Part shown: one piece after another, positions 1-6,953 of the stretch
Position numbering within the stretch: the first letter of the stretch is position 1
How the letters are laid out: each line of letters begins with the position of its first letter
Assembly: GCA_020629335.1 (NCBI GenBank)
Contig: JAHDDN010000194.1
Location: 1 to 9,612, forward strand
Reading direction: 5' to 3'
From: Chitinophagales bacterium
Lineage (GTDB): Bacteria > Bacteroidota > Bacteroidia > Chitinophagales > UBA2359
DNA length: 9,612 nt
Position numbers and translations under genes: made by a program
The notes under the pieces: model-generated
What the model saw: only the letters and a program-made list of their open reading frames with translations
Database searches by the model: none
What the model was told of the DNA's origin: nothing

Positions 1-349
1 ATCGTAAAAAGACAAAACTTGGGCTGTCAAGGACTAATAAATTGAACCACTAGCAGTAAGTCATACAAATCTAACAAACACAGTACAAAAACAAGATTTT
101 AAGCCCATTTAAAGCCTAAAATGTTGTTTCAAAAACATAGTTTGAATATTCTTTTTTCATTTTTTTTCAAATTATTAAAATCCAATCAGCAATCTATCAC
201 CGTACTTGTTATTAGAGGCACTGATAAAGCCTCCAATTGATAGCCGAACAGTTCAAAATTCACAATTTTGCCCTGACGGACTAAAGTAAAACACAATATG
301 ATCGGCCATCATAAATAATCAATAAATAGATCAATGTAAACAATTTACT
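1..349. other. Upstream intergenic/leader region, no gene supported
   Basis: I see no convincing gene here. Short open stretches at the extreme left end (one frame closes at a TGA at 43-45, another at a TAG near 51) could be the tail of a plus-strand gene outside the window, but they are too short to judge. Two small inverted repeats are visible: GAGGC/GCCTC at 215-219 and 229-233, and a perfect CAAAATT/AATTTTG with a three-base loop at 254-270. The first might belong to an upstream terminator, although no T-tract follows. I looked for the Bacteroidota promoter pattern (TTG near -33, TAnnTTTG near -7) and found no clean match. Confidence 0.5.
316..327 (+). promoter_or_regulatory. Leader motif TAATCAATAAAT shared by both DUF4331 genes
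   Basis: This 12-mer lies 22 bases before the ATG of the first DUF4331 gene, and the same 12-mer lies at 4184-4195, 8 bases before the ATG of the second. Around 311-333 it is part of a degenerate tandem repeat (ATAAATAATCA followed by ATAAATAGATCA). It may be a remnant of the duplication that produced the paralogues, or an A/T-rich translation or transcription signal. In DNA this A/T-rich, chance is a real alternative. Confidence 0.3.
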
Positions 350-3300
350 ATGAGAAAACTAACAATTATATTCTTATTAATGCTGCTTTATGGTGGGATT
401 TCCCACTTATATGCATCGAGCCATAGAGAAGCTCCATTAATAGCCAATGATCCATTAGCAGATAATACAGACTTATACGCTTTTAGAAGTCCTGATAATC
501 CCAATTCTGTAACAGTAATAGCCAATTTTATACCAGGGCAATTGCCGCAAGCTGGCCCCAATTGGTATACCTTTGGAGAAAATATAAGATACGAAATCCA
601 TATTGATAATGATGTGAATACTCCTGGAGATGACATTATTTATCGAGCTACTTTTACACAGGAAAATGAAGATCCAACAACTTTTTTTAATATCAGATTA
701 GGAGCAGAGAATTTAAAAACGACTTATATATTAGAACGTAGTACAGATGGTGGTGCTACTTTTATGGTAATTGTGAATAATGGTATTGTCCCACCTCCCA
801 ATATCGGTCCTCGTTCTATTGAAAGTGCCGTTGGATTAGGAGCAGATAACTACGAATCTCTAATGCAAGATGCTATTACGACTGCCATGACAGGCGAAAA
901 GGTATATTGTGGACCAGCAGAAGATCCATTTTTTGTTGATTTGGGAGCGGTCTTTGACTTAGGTAACATTAGTCGCTTAAATGATCAAGCACGTGATGGC
1001 TTAGCAGGCTATAATGTACACTCTATCGCCTTACAAATTCCGATTACAACTTTACAAAAAGAGGGAAAAGGAGTTGATGAAGCAAGTAATATATTAGATG
1101 GAGATTTTGTTATTGGGGTGTGGTCTTCTGCCAGTAGGCCAGCTATGCGTACATTAATGACTGATGGTTCAAAACCTATGGATTCTGGCGACTGGGTGCA
1201 AGTTTCTCGTATCGGTATGCCATTGACCAATGAAGCAGTTATTCCAGTGGGTAGTAAAGATCGTTGGAATTTCCTAACGCCTTATAATGAAGATCCTACT
1301 CACTTTGAATACTTCTACAATCCAGAACTGGGTCTATATATGGACGATGACTTATTTGGGGGAGCAGTTCCTGCATTAGCTCCTCTTCGTATCCAAACAG
1401 CCTCTTTAGCAGGTTTATTGGGCGATGGTCATCCTGGTTTTGATTTCTCTAATGGTGCCGATGGATTGTATCCATTAAAAGGAAATCCAGTACTAGATGG
1501 AACTGCTTTAGACGATGCCGTTTTTGGAACATTATTGTTGCCAGAAGCAGGTAAGCCTCGTTCCGTCGATCTCTGGCCAGCTTTCCACACAGGTGTCCCT
1601 AACGCTATTCCTTATCAATTAGCCACAGGCAAGATGGGCAACCCCCTGAATGCTGGAAAACCATTTGTCAATAATTTCCTTCCAAATGGAGGAGATATGC
1701 TAAGATTAAATATGGCTGTCCCTGCTACACCAAGAGGTTCTGCTAACTTCAGTGCTTTAGGTTTAGTTCAAGCGGCTGTCTTAGGATTAACCGATGCCAA
1801 CTACAATAGCTCGACAGATGTTCAATTCATTCCAAATATGGATGGATTCCCGAACGGGCGTCGTTTAGAGGATGATGTAACTCGAATTGAATTACAAGCA
1901 GTAGCAGGAGTTGTTTTAGCGGCAGTAGGTTTATGGTATGATGATTTTGACGCCACCGATCCTAATGCTTCACCTTTAACAGAAGATTTACTAAATGTAA
2001 TCACTTATGATACAGGTGTTAACAATAATGATGTAGCATTCGCAAATAGCTTCCCTTATTTAGCGCCTCCTAATAGCGGAACAGTAGTGAGTAATCCAAA
2101 TGCACCAGTAGCCAATGCGCCTGTAGGTTTATTTGTTTCTAATACTGCAACACCAGGAATCAACGTATATTCTCCTACTCAGAATGAAATAGCACAAACT
2201 TCTCGAAGTATTCCTACCGATCAAACAGCAGGTAATGGTATTTTCGTAGATGAAGCTAATGGTTATTTATTCCAATTATCTTTAGCTAACTCTTCAGTGA
2301 AAATTTATGATAATGCAGCTATGGCCAATGGTAATACTATGCCGATTGCAGAATTTATGGATGAGAATATCAATAGTGGTAGAGAAATCGCTTATGACCC
2401 AATGAATGATGTTTTATACGTAGCCAGCAATACTGATAGCATTATCTTTGCTTATAATAATCCAGTAGGATTGTCAGGTATGGTGACAGCTGATAGAACC
2501 ATCATGCTCAATGGAGAACCTTGGGGAATTAGCATTGACTTAGCTAATGATCGCCTTTACGTAGCAAAAGATAAAACAGCAGCCTTCCAGACTTATGACA
2601 ATATTTCTATGGCAGATGGAATGACTATGCCAACAGAAGAAATACTAATAGACGGTGCCGTTCGTACTCATGGTATCAACTATAATGCTACAGCAGACGT
2701 ATTAGTCGTAACAGAAATTGGCGTCCCTTCAGGTGCAGGTGCTAATACAGATGGCGGATTATTTGTTTTTGAAAATATCAGCAGTATGATTAGTAGTTCG
2801 CCTACTATGATGACAGCAGACAGAACCATTATAGGTGATTTGACCTTAATGGGCAATCCAGTTGATGTCGATTATGATGCAGCCAATGACTTAATATACG
2901 TAGCAGAAAAAACAAATGGGGGAAGAATATTAGTATTTGATGGTGCTAATGATATGGGCAATGTTCGTCCGCTTTTAGCAAGCCTTTATTCAGATGTTCC
3001 AGAAGATATTTATTACGCAGCGAGCACAAATAGTATTTATGCTTCTAATGCAGCTAATGCAGGTGTTGGTATCTTTGACAATGCCTTTGAAGGATGGCTA
3101 ATGTCTGATAAGTTTGTAGACTCTATGCAAGAAGATGGTAATGGTATTTTCTATGATAATATTAATGGGTATACTGTTCAATTATCAAGAGCGACTTCTA
3201 CGATCAAATTATTTGATAATAATGGTGGGGTTATAACTGAATTTACAGATCCCAATATCGTGAGTGGTAGAGAAATAGCGCTCGATATAGCTAAACAAAT

Positions 3301-3934
3301 TTTATACGTAGCCAGCAATTCCGATAGTACTATTTCAGTGTACGATAACCCAAGTATACTAAGTGGTACAGTCATGGCCAACCGAACAATTAAGTTGAAT
3401 GGAGAGCCATGGGGGATCACTTTTGATCCAGTAAGTGACCGATTAATAGTAGCAAAAGACAAAACAGATAGCTTCCAAGTTTACAATAATGCAAGTACAT
3501 TAGACGGTAGCGTTACTCCAGATGCCGAGGTTGCTATTATGGGTGCCGTAAGAGTACATGGTATCACTTATGCCCCTGATATAGATGCCTTAATCGTAAC
3601 AGAAATAGGCGCAGCTTCAGGTGGGGATTTTAATATAGATGGAGGTTACTTCTTAATTGAAAACCTCAATGAGGTACTACAGTCAGGAGTAATGAGTGTC
3701 ATGCCAGATGCTTCAGTACTTGGTATCAATACGATGTTAGGAAATCCAGTAGACGTAGCCGTTGATAATAGAGCTTACGGACAATATATTTACTTAGCAG
3801 AAAAAACAAATGGAGGTAGTCTACAGATATTTGACTATCAGGCAGATGGGGACACACCACCCTTATTAGAGCTGAGATACCCAGGTATTCCTGAAGCGAT
3901 CCATCTCGAAACCAGTGGTGTAATACTGCCTTAA
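350..3934 (+). CDS. Exported DUF4331 protein with duplicated six-blade beta-propeller-like tail
   Basis: The gene encodes 1194 residues. Residues 1-22 form a Sec signal peptide (basic MRK, hydrophobic core, LYA cleavage site), so the mature protein would begin SSHREAPLI, the characteristic start of the DUF4331 family (Pfam, function unknown to me). DUF4331 runs to about residue 570. Its recognisable blocks include NDPLADNTDLYAF, CGPAEDPFFVDLG, LPNGGDMLRLNMAVP and NGRRLEDDVTRIELQA. Residues ~591-1194 are two copies of a ~302-residue unit (591-892 and 893-1194). Each unit has six blade-like repeats with recurring elements such as GREIA..., LYVAS, NGEPWGI, LYVAKDKT, HGI and GNPVDV, like SMP-30/NHL-type propellers. 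The last strand (PEAIHLE) resembles the junction strand between the copies (PEDIYYA), as expected for propeller closure. No T9SS sorting domain or lipobox is visible, so a periplasmic location or another export route is inferred. The ATG is chosen because the signal peptide begins there. The role is unknown; ligand or protein binding by the propellers is an inference. Confidence 0.93.
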   Translation: MRKLTIIFLLMLLYGGISHLYASSHREAPLIANDPLADNTDLYAFRSPDNPNSVTVIANFIPGQLPQAGPNWYTFGENIRYEIHIDNDVNTPGDDIIYRATFTQENEDPTTFFNIRLGAENLKTTYILERSTDGGATFMVIVNNGIVPPPNIGPRSIESAVGLGADNYESLMQDAITTAMTGEKVYCGPAEDPFFVDLGAVFDLGNISRLNDQARDGLAGYNVHSIALQIPITTLQKEGKGVDEASNILDGDFVIGVWSSASRPAMRTLMTDGSKPMDSGDWVQVSRIGMPLTNEAVIPVGSKDRWNFLTPYNEDPTHFEYFYNPELGLYMDDDLFGGAVPALAPLRIQTASLAGLLGDGHPGFDFSNGADGLYPLKGNPVLDGTALDDAVFGTLLLPEAGKPRSVDLWPAFHTGVPNAIPYQLATGKMGNPLNAGKPFVNNFLPNGGDMLRLNMAVPATPRGSANFSALGLVQAAVLGLTDANYNSSTDVQFIPNMDGFPNGRRLEDDVTRIELQAVAGVVLAAVGLWYDDFDATDPNASPLTEDLLNVITYDTGVNNNDVAFANSFPYLAPPNSGTVVSNPNAPVANAPVGLFVSNTATPGINVYSPTQNEIAQTSRSIPTDQTAGNGIFVDEANGYLFQLSLANSSVKIYDNAAMANGNTMPIAEFMDENINSGREIAYDPMNDVLYVASNTDSIIFAYNNPVGLSGMVTADRTIMLNGEPWGISIDLANDRLYVAKDKTAAFQTYDNISMADGMTMPTEEILIDGAVRTHGINYNATADVLVVTEIGVPSGAGANTDGGLFVFENISSMISSSPTMMTADRTIIGDLTLMGNPVDVDYDAANDLIYVAEKTNGGRILVFDGANDMGNVRPLLASLYSDVPEDIYYAASTNSIYASNAANAGVGIFDNAFEGWLMSDKFVDSMQEDGNGIFYDNINGYTVQLSRATSTIKLFDNNGGVITEFTDPNIVSGREIALDIAKQILYVASNSDSTISVYDNPSILSGTVMANRTIKLNGEPWGITFDPVSDRLIVAKDKTDSFQVYNNASTLDGSVTPDAEVAIMGAVRVHGITYAPDIDALIVTEIGAASGGDFNIDGGYFLIENLNEVLQSGVMSVMPDASVLGINTMLGNPVDVAVDNRAYGQYIYLAEKTNGGSLQIFDYQADGDTPPLLELRYPGIPEAIHLETSGVILP
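2120..3931 (+). repeat. Intragenic tandem duplication (two ~906-bp units)
   Basis: The region encoding residues ~591-1194 is two direct copies of about 906 bp, roughly 2120-3025 and 3026-3931. The period follows from matched motifs: GNGIF occurs at residues 628 and 930, and the GREIA, NGEPWGI, VAKDKT and VAEKTNGG blocks recur at the same spacing. The DNA copies have diverged at many silent sites, so the duplication is not recent, although short blocks such as TTATACGTAGCCAGCAAT remain identical. The unit boundary is approximate because a propeller repeat can be cut at any blade edge. Confidence 0.85.
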
Positions 3935-3961
3935 TTGATTTTGTGAGTTGTTTTAGGATTT

Positions 3962-4167
3962 GGGCGTGCCCCTTCCGCACAAATTCTATCGCAAGCGTCC
4001 CGCTTGTGATAATTTGTGCGGAAAGGGTCGGGCTATCCGCTTAAATGAGGCTATGTGGCAGCTACTTCGCTAAGCTGTACTTGTCTTCCCCTTCGGGGCA
4101 AGCCTGCGTCCAGCTAAGCTACGTAAGCTGCCACATAGACGCCTCATAACGCTCCTATCCCTCACGC
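3962..4167 (+). repeat. Structured intergenic repeat element, copy 1
   Basis: This GC-richer block sits between two A/T-rich genes, 27 bases after the first DUF4331 stop. In order it shows: a 5' box GGGCGTGCCCC; a long hairpin (arms about 3971-3997 and 4001-4026, loop TCC, a few bulges and one G-U pair); the box GGGTCGGGCTATCCGCT at 4025-4041; a second hairpin with outer arms 4046-4063 and 4126-4146 (3-base bulge), inner arms around GCTAAGCTG and CAGCTAAGC, and an apical CCCC-TTC-GGGG at 4088-4098; and a 3' box CGCTCCTATCCCTCACGC at 4150-4167. Copy 2 lies at 8381-8596 on the other strand and keeps the boxes but has unrelated stem sequences that still pair. No reading frame accounts for it. 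It could be a mobile repeat, an untranslated RNA structure or a transcription-end element. I recall similar GGTCGGGCT strings between Bacteroidota genes, but cannot check that here. Confidence 0.85.
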
Positions 4168-4183
4168 AATCAATGCTATTCTG

Positions 4184-4195
4184 TAATCAATAAAT
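4184..4195 (+). promoter_or_regulatory. Leader motif TAATCAATAAAT, second copy
   Basis: This is identical to the 12-mer at 316-327 before the paralogous gene, and lies here 8 bases before the ATG at 4204. It sits just outside the 3' edge of the structured intergenic repeat, in A/T-rich leader DNA. No Shine-Dalgarno sequence is present, which is normal for Bacteroidota. Its function is unproven. Confidence 0.3.
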
Positions 4196-4203
4196 TAATA
4201 ATA

Positions 4204-6795
4204 ATGACTTCACATAAAATATATTTATTCGCCATCATTATACTCTTGATGAGTGTAAATGCACTGGCTTCCAGTCATAGGGAAGCCCCACTAATAGCCA
4301 ATGATCCTTTGGCAGATAATACGGACTTATACGCTTTTAGAAGTCCAGACGATCCGAATACTGTCACCATCATTGCTAATTATATTCCTGGTCAGCTTCC
4401 ACATGGAGGACCCAATTATTATACTTTCGGTGAAAATGTTAGATATGAAATTCACATCGATAATGATGTTACTACAACAGGTGATGATATTATTTATAGA
4501 GCGACTTTCACTCAGGTAAATAATGACCCAACGACCTTTTTTAATATACGTTTAGGAGCAGAGAATTTACAAAACACTTACACTTTAGAGCGTAGTACAG
4601 ATGGAGGAGCTAGCTATGAAGTAATACTCGAAAATGGTATCGTTCCACCTAATAATATAGGACCACGTTCTATTCAAACAGGAGTAGGATTAGGGGCCAG
4701 CAGTTACGAATCTTTAATACAGCAAGCCATTACAACGACTGCTACAGGGGAAACCGTTTACTGTGGACCAGCAGAAGATCCTTTCTTTGTAGACTTAGGT
4801 GGTGTATTTGACCTAGGAGATTTACCTCGACAAGAAGCGATGTCAAGAGATGGTTTAGAATGCTACAATGTGCATTCCATTGCTTTGAAAATTCCGATTT
4901 CTACTTTACAAAAAGATGGTCTAAGTGTAGATCAAGCAGATGGAATATTAGATGGTAATTTTGTAATTGGTGTATGGGCTTCTGCGAGTCGTCCAGCGAT
5001 GCGTACCCTAAATGCCGAAATGGGAACAGAATCTTATTCAGGAGATTGGGTACAAGTATCTCGTTTGGGAATGCCACTAACTAATGAAGCAGTCATTCCT
5101 ATCGGAGCAAAAGACGAATGGAATGCACTAACACCTTATAATGAAAACCCAGCTCACTATGAATATTTCTTCAATCCAGAATTAGGACTATATATGGATG
5201 ATGATCAATTTGGGGGGGCGGTACCAGCTTTTTCTCCATTGAGAATTCAGACAGCTTCTTTAGCGGGTTTACTAGGAGATGGTCACCCAGGTTTTGATTT
5301 TAGTAATGGAGCAGATGGACTATATCCGTTAAAAGGGAATGCTGTATTAGATGGAACAGCATTAGACGATGACGTATTTGGAACTTTATTATTACCAGAC
5401 GCAGCCAAACCTCGTTCGGTAGATTTATGGCCAGCTTTCCATACAGGTGTACCAAATGCGATTCCTTATCAATTAGCAACGGGTAAAATGGGTAATCCAT
5501 TAAACGCTGGTAAACCATTTGTCAATAATTTCTTACCTAATGGTGGAGATATGTTGAGATTGAATATGGCAGTACCACCAACACCAAGAGATTCAGATGC
5601 ATTCAGTGCATTAGGTTTAGTACAAGCAGCCGTATTAGGATTAACAGATCCTATGTATGCTGCCTCTACAGATATACAATTTATACCAAATATGGATGGC
5701 TTCCCTAATGGACGTCGTTTAGAAGATGATGTGACACGTATTGAGTTGCAAGCAGTGTCAGGAGTCGTATTAGCTGCGGTTGGTTTATGGTATGATGACT
5801 TTGACGCAACGGATCCGAACGCTTCTCCTTTAACAACAGATTTGTTAGATGTATTGACCTATAGCACTGGAGTCGACGCCAATGACCGTCCATTCAAAAA
5901 TGGATTCCCTTATGTAGGTTCTCCATATAGTGGTACAGGAGCTTGTAGTGGTAATATAGCAGTAGATAGAGCCAATGAGGTAGAATGCCAATTAGACGCA
6001 TTCGTTGATAATGTGATCTGTAATTCAGATGGCGCATCTGTTTTTGTGAACTTAATGTTTATGGGAGGAACGCCACCTTATACCATTTCTGATGGTACGA
6101 ATGAAATTACCCTATCAGATAATTCTTTAATGAGTTTATTTGGTCCATTCCCAGCAGAAACAGGCTACAATATAGTGGTCAGTGATGCAGAAGGATGTAC
6201 TGTTACACTTGAAGAAGGAGAGATTCCATGTGTTACTTTAGCAGTAGAATTAATCGAGTTTAATGGAGAAGTACAAGAAGAAGGAAATCTATTAAATTGG
6301 GCAACTGCCACAGAATATAACAGTGATCGATTCTTGCTACAAAGATCAGCGAATGGCTTAAACTTTACAACTATAGCGGCTATAGAAGCAGCCGGAACAT
6401 CAGAGGTGAGAACAGAGTATGAATATTTGGATACAAGCTCTCCAAGTGGTTTATCTTACTATCGTTTGATAGAAGTAAATCAGGAGAACAAACAGTCTGT
6501 TCAAGGAGTGATTACCTTAAACAGAAGCTCTAATGCGGTATTTGGAATTCAGGAAATTTATCCAGTTCCAGCAAATGATAATTTGAGTATTGACTTTAAT
6601 ACAGACTCTAACTCAAATGTAGAAATTACGATTCTGGATTTATACGGTAGAGTGCTGAAGGTTTTAAGATCTGCTCCAGTAGCAGGTACTAATTCAGTTA
6701 ACTTAGATGTTTCTAATTTAGCAGATGGCTTTTATTGCTTGAGCCTAACACAAAACGATGTGATGGTTTCTACCCGATTAATGATAGGAAAATAA
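4204..6795 (+). CDS. DUF4331 protein with SprB-like repeat, Fn3-like domain and T9SS type A sorting domain
   Basis: The gene encodes 863 residues. Residues 1-22 form a signal peptide ending ALA, and the mature start SSHREAPLI and the DUF4331 domain to about residue 560 are nearly the same as in the upstream paralogue (blocks CGPAEDPFFVDLG, LPNGGDMLRLNMAVP and NGRRLEDDVTRIELQA). The tail differs. Residues ~595-678 are an SprB-like/PKD-like repeat (GGTPPYTIS ... VVSDAEGCTV). Residues ~680-775 are a fibronectin-like module with the Bacteroidota pattern VELIEFNG ... NLLNWATATE ... SYYRLIEV. Residues ~782-863 form a type A T9SS C-terminal sorting domain (EIYPVPANDNLSIDF ... DLYGRVLKV ... DVSNLADGFYCLSL). 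Known family behaviour predicts Sec export, then outer-membrane passage by the T9SS with removal of the sorting domain, leaving the protein at the cell surface or released. The role of DUF4331 itself is unknown to me. The ATG is fixed by the signal peptide. Confidence 0.95.
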   Translation: MTSHKIYLFAIIILLMSVNALASSHREAPLIANDPLADNTDLYAFRSPDDPNTVTIIANYIPGQLPHGGPNYYTFGENVRYEIHIDNDVTTTGDDIIYRATFTQVNNDPTTFFNIRLGAENLQNTYTLERSTDGGASYEVILENGIVPPNNIGPRSIQTGVGLGASSYESLIQQAITTTATGETVYCGPAEDPFFVDLGGVFDLGDLPRQEAMSRDGLECYNVHSIALKIPISTLQKDGLSVDQADGILDGNFVIGVWASASRPAMRTLNAEMGTESYSGDWVQVSRLGMPLTNEAVIPIGAKDEWNALTPYNENPAHYEYFFNPELGLYMDDDQFGGAVPAFSPLRIQTASLAGLLGDGHPGFDFSNGADGLYPLKGNAVLDGTALDDDVFGTLLLPDAAKPRSVDLWPAFHTGVPNAIPYQLATGKMGNPLNAGKPFVNNFLPNGGDMLRLNMAVPPTPRDSDAFSALGLVQAAVLGLTDPMYAASTDIQFIPNMDGFPNGRRLEDDVTRIELQAVSGVVLAAVGLWYDDFDATDPNASPLTTDLLDVLTYSTGVDANDRPFKNGFPYVGSPYSGTGACSGNIAVDRANEVECQLDAFVDNVICNSDGASVFVNLMFMGGTPPYTISDGTNEITLSDNSLMSLFGPFPAETGYNIVVSDAEGCTVTLEEGEIPCVTLAVELIEFNGEVQEEGNLLNWATATEYNSDRFLLQRSANGLNFTTIAAIEAAGTSEVRTEYEYLDTSSPSGLSYYRLIEVNQENKQSVQGVITLNRSSNAVFGIQEIYPVPANDNLSIDFNTDSNSNVEITILDLYGRVLKVLRSAPVAGTNSVNLDVSNLADGFYCLSLTQNDVMVSTRLMIGK

Positions 6796-6813
6796 CATAT
6801 CATAAGTTTTAGG

Positions 6814-6842
6814 CAGAGTATTTATCTCTGTATTGGCTTTTT
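6814..6842 (+). terminator. Weak terminator-like hairpin after the second DUF4331 gene
   Basis: A five-base stem CAGAG/CTCTG (6814-6818 and 6826-6830) with a seven-base loop is followed after a short gap by a T5 run at 6838-6842. It lies 18 bases beyond the stop codon. The stem is short, so it may only assist the stronger hairpin at 6864-6895. Confidence 0.35.
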
Positions 6843-6863
6843 ATAGGGGACACTGAGTATTAG

Positions 6864-6914
6864 ATGGGTAGAATCTATTTGAAGATTCTACCCATATTCC
6901 CTAATTCTTTTTTT
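6864..6914 (+). terminator. Terminator-like hairpin between DUF4331 and TPR genes
   Basis: A perfect 13-bp stem, ATGGGTAGAATCT at 6864-6876 with AGATTCTACCCAT at 6883-6895, closes a six-base loop. A T7 run follows at 6908-6914, about a dozen bases after the stem. That gap is longer than in a textbook intrinsic terminator, so read-through into the TPR gene 40 bases further on is possible. The hairpin suggests that the TPR gene is at least partly separated transcriptionally from its upstream neighbour. Confidence 0.6.
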
Positions 6915-6940
6915 ATAACCAATATTTTTTATAACCAGTA
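6909..6940 (+). repeat. 16-bp tandem repeat before the TPR gene
   Basis: Two adjacent copies of TTTTTTATAACCAATA (6909-6924 and 6925-6940) differ at one position, with AGTA replacing AATA at the end of the second. They lie 13 bases before the TPR start codon and overlap the T-tract of the preceding terminator-like hairpin. They may be a slippage duplication or an operator-like repeat. No known factor is recognised. Confidence 0.6.
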
Positions 6941-6953
6941 AAATTAACAACCG

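Noticed and set aside
1..51. 3' end of an upstream coding gene
   Set aside because: Two frames are open for about 15 codons at the edge, but that is too short to recognise a product or tell coding from chance.
3726..3980. 84-codon open frame on the minus strand across the end of the first DUF4331 gene
   Set aside because: It is antisense to the conserved propeller-coding region and runs into the intergenic repeat. It has no recognisable domain and is a shadow of the real gene.
3971..4026. First stem of repeat copy 1 as the intrinsic terminator of the upstream gene
   Set aside because: The stem is strong, but GGGTCGGGC follows rather than a T-run, and the same box is conserved in the inverted copy. 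A specialised element is a better description, though it may incidentally hinder transcription.
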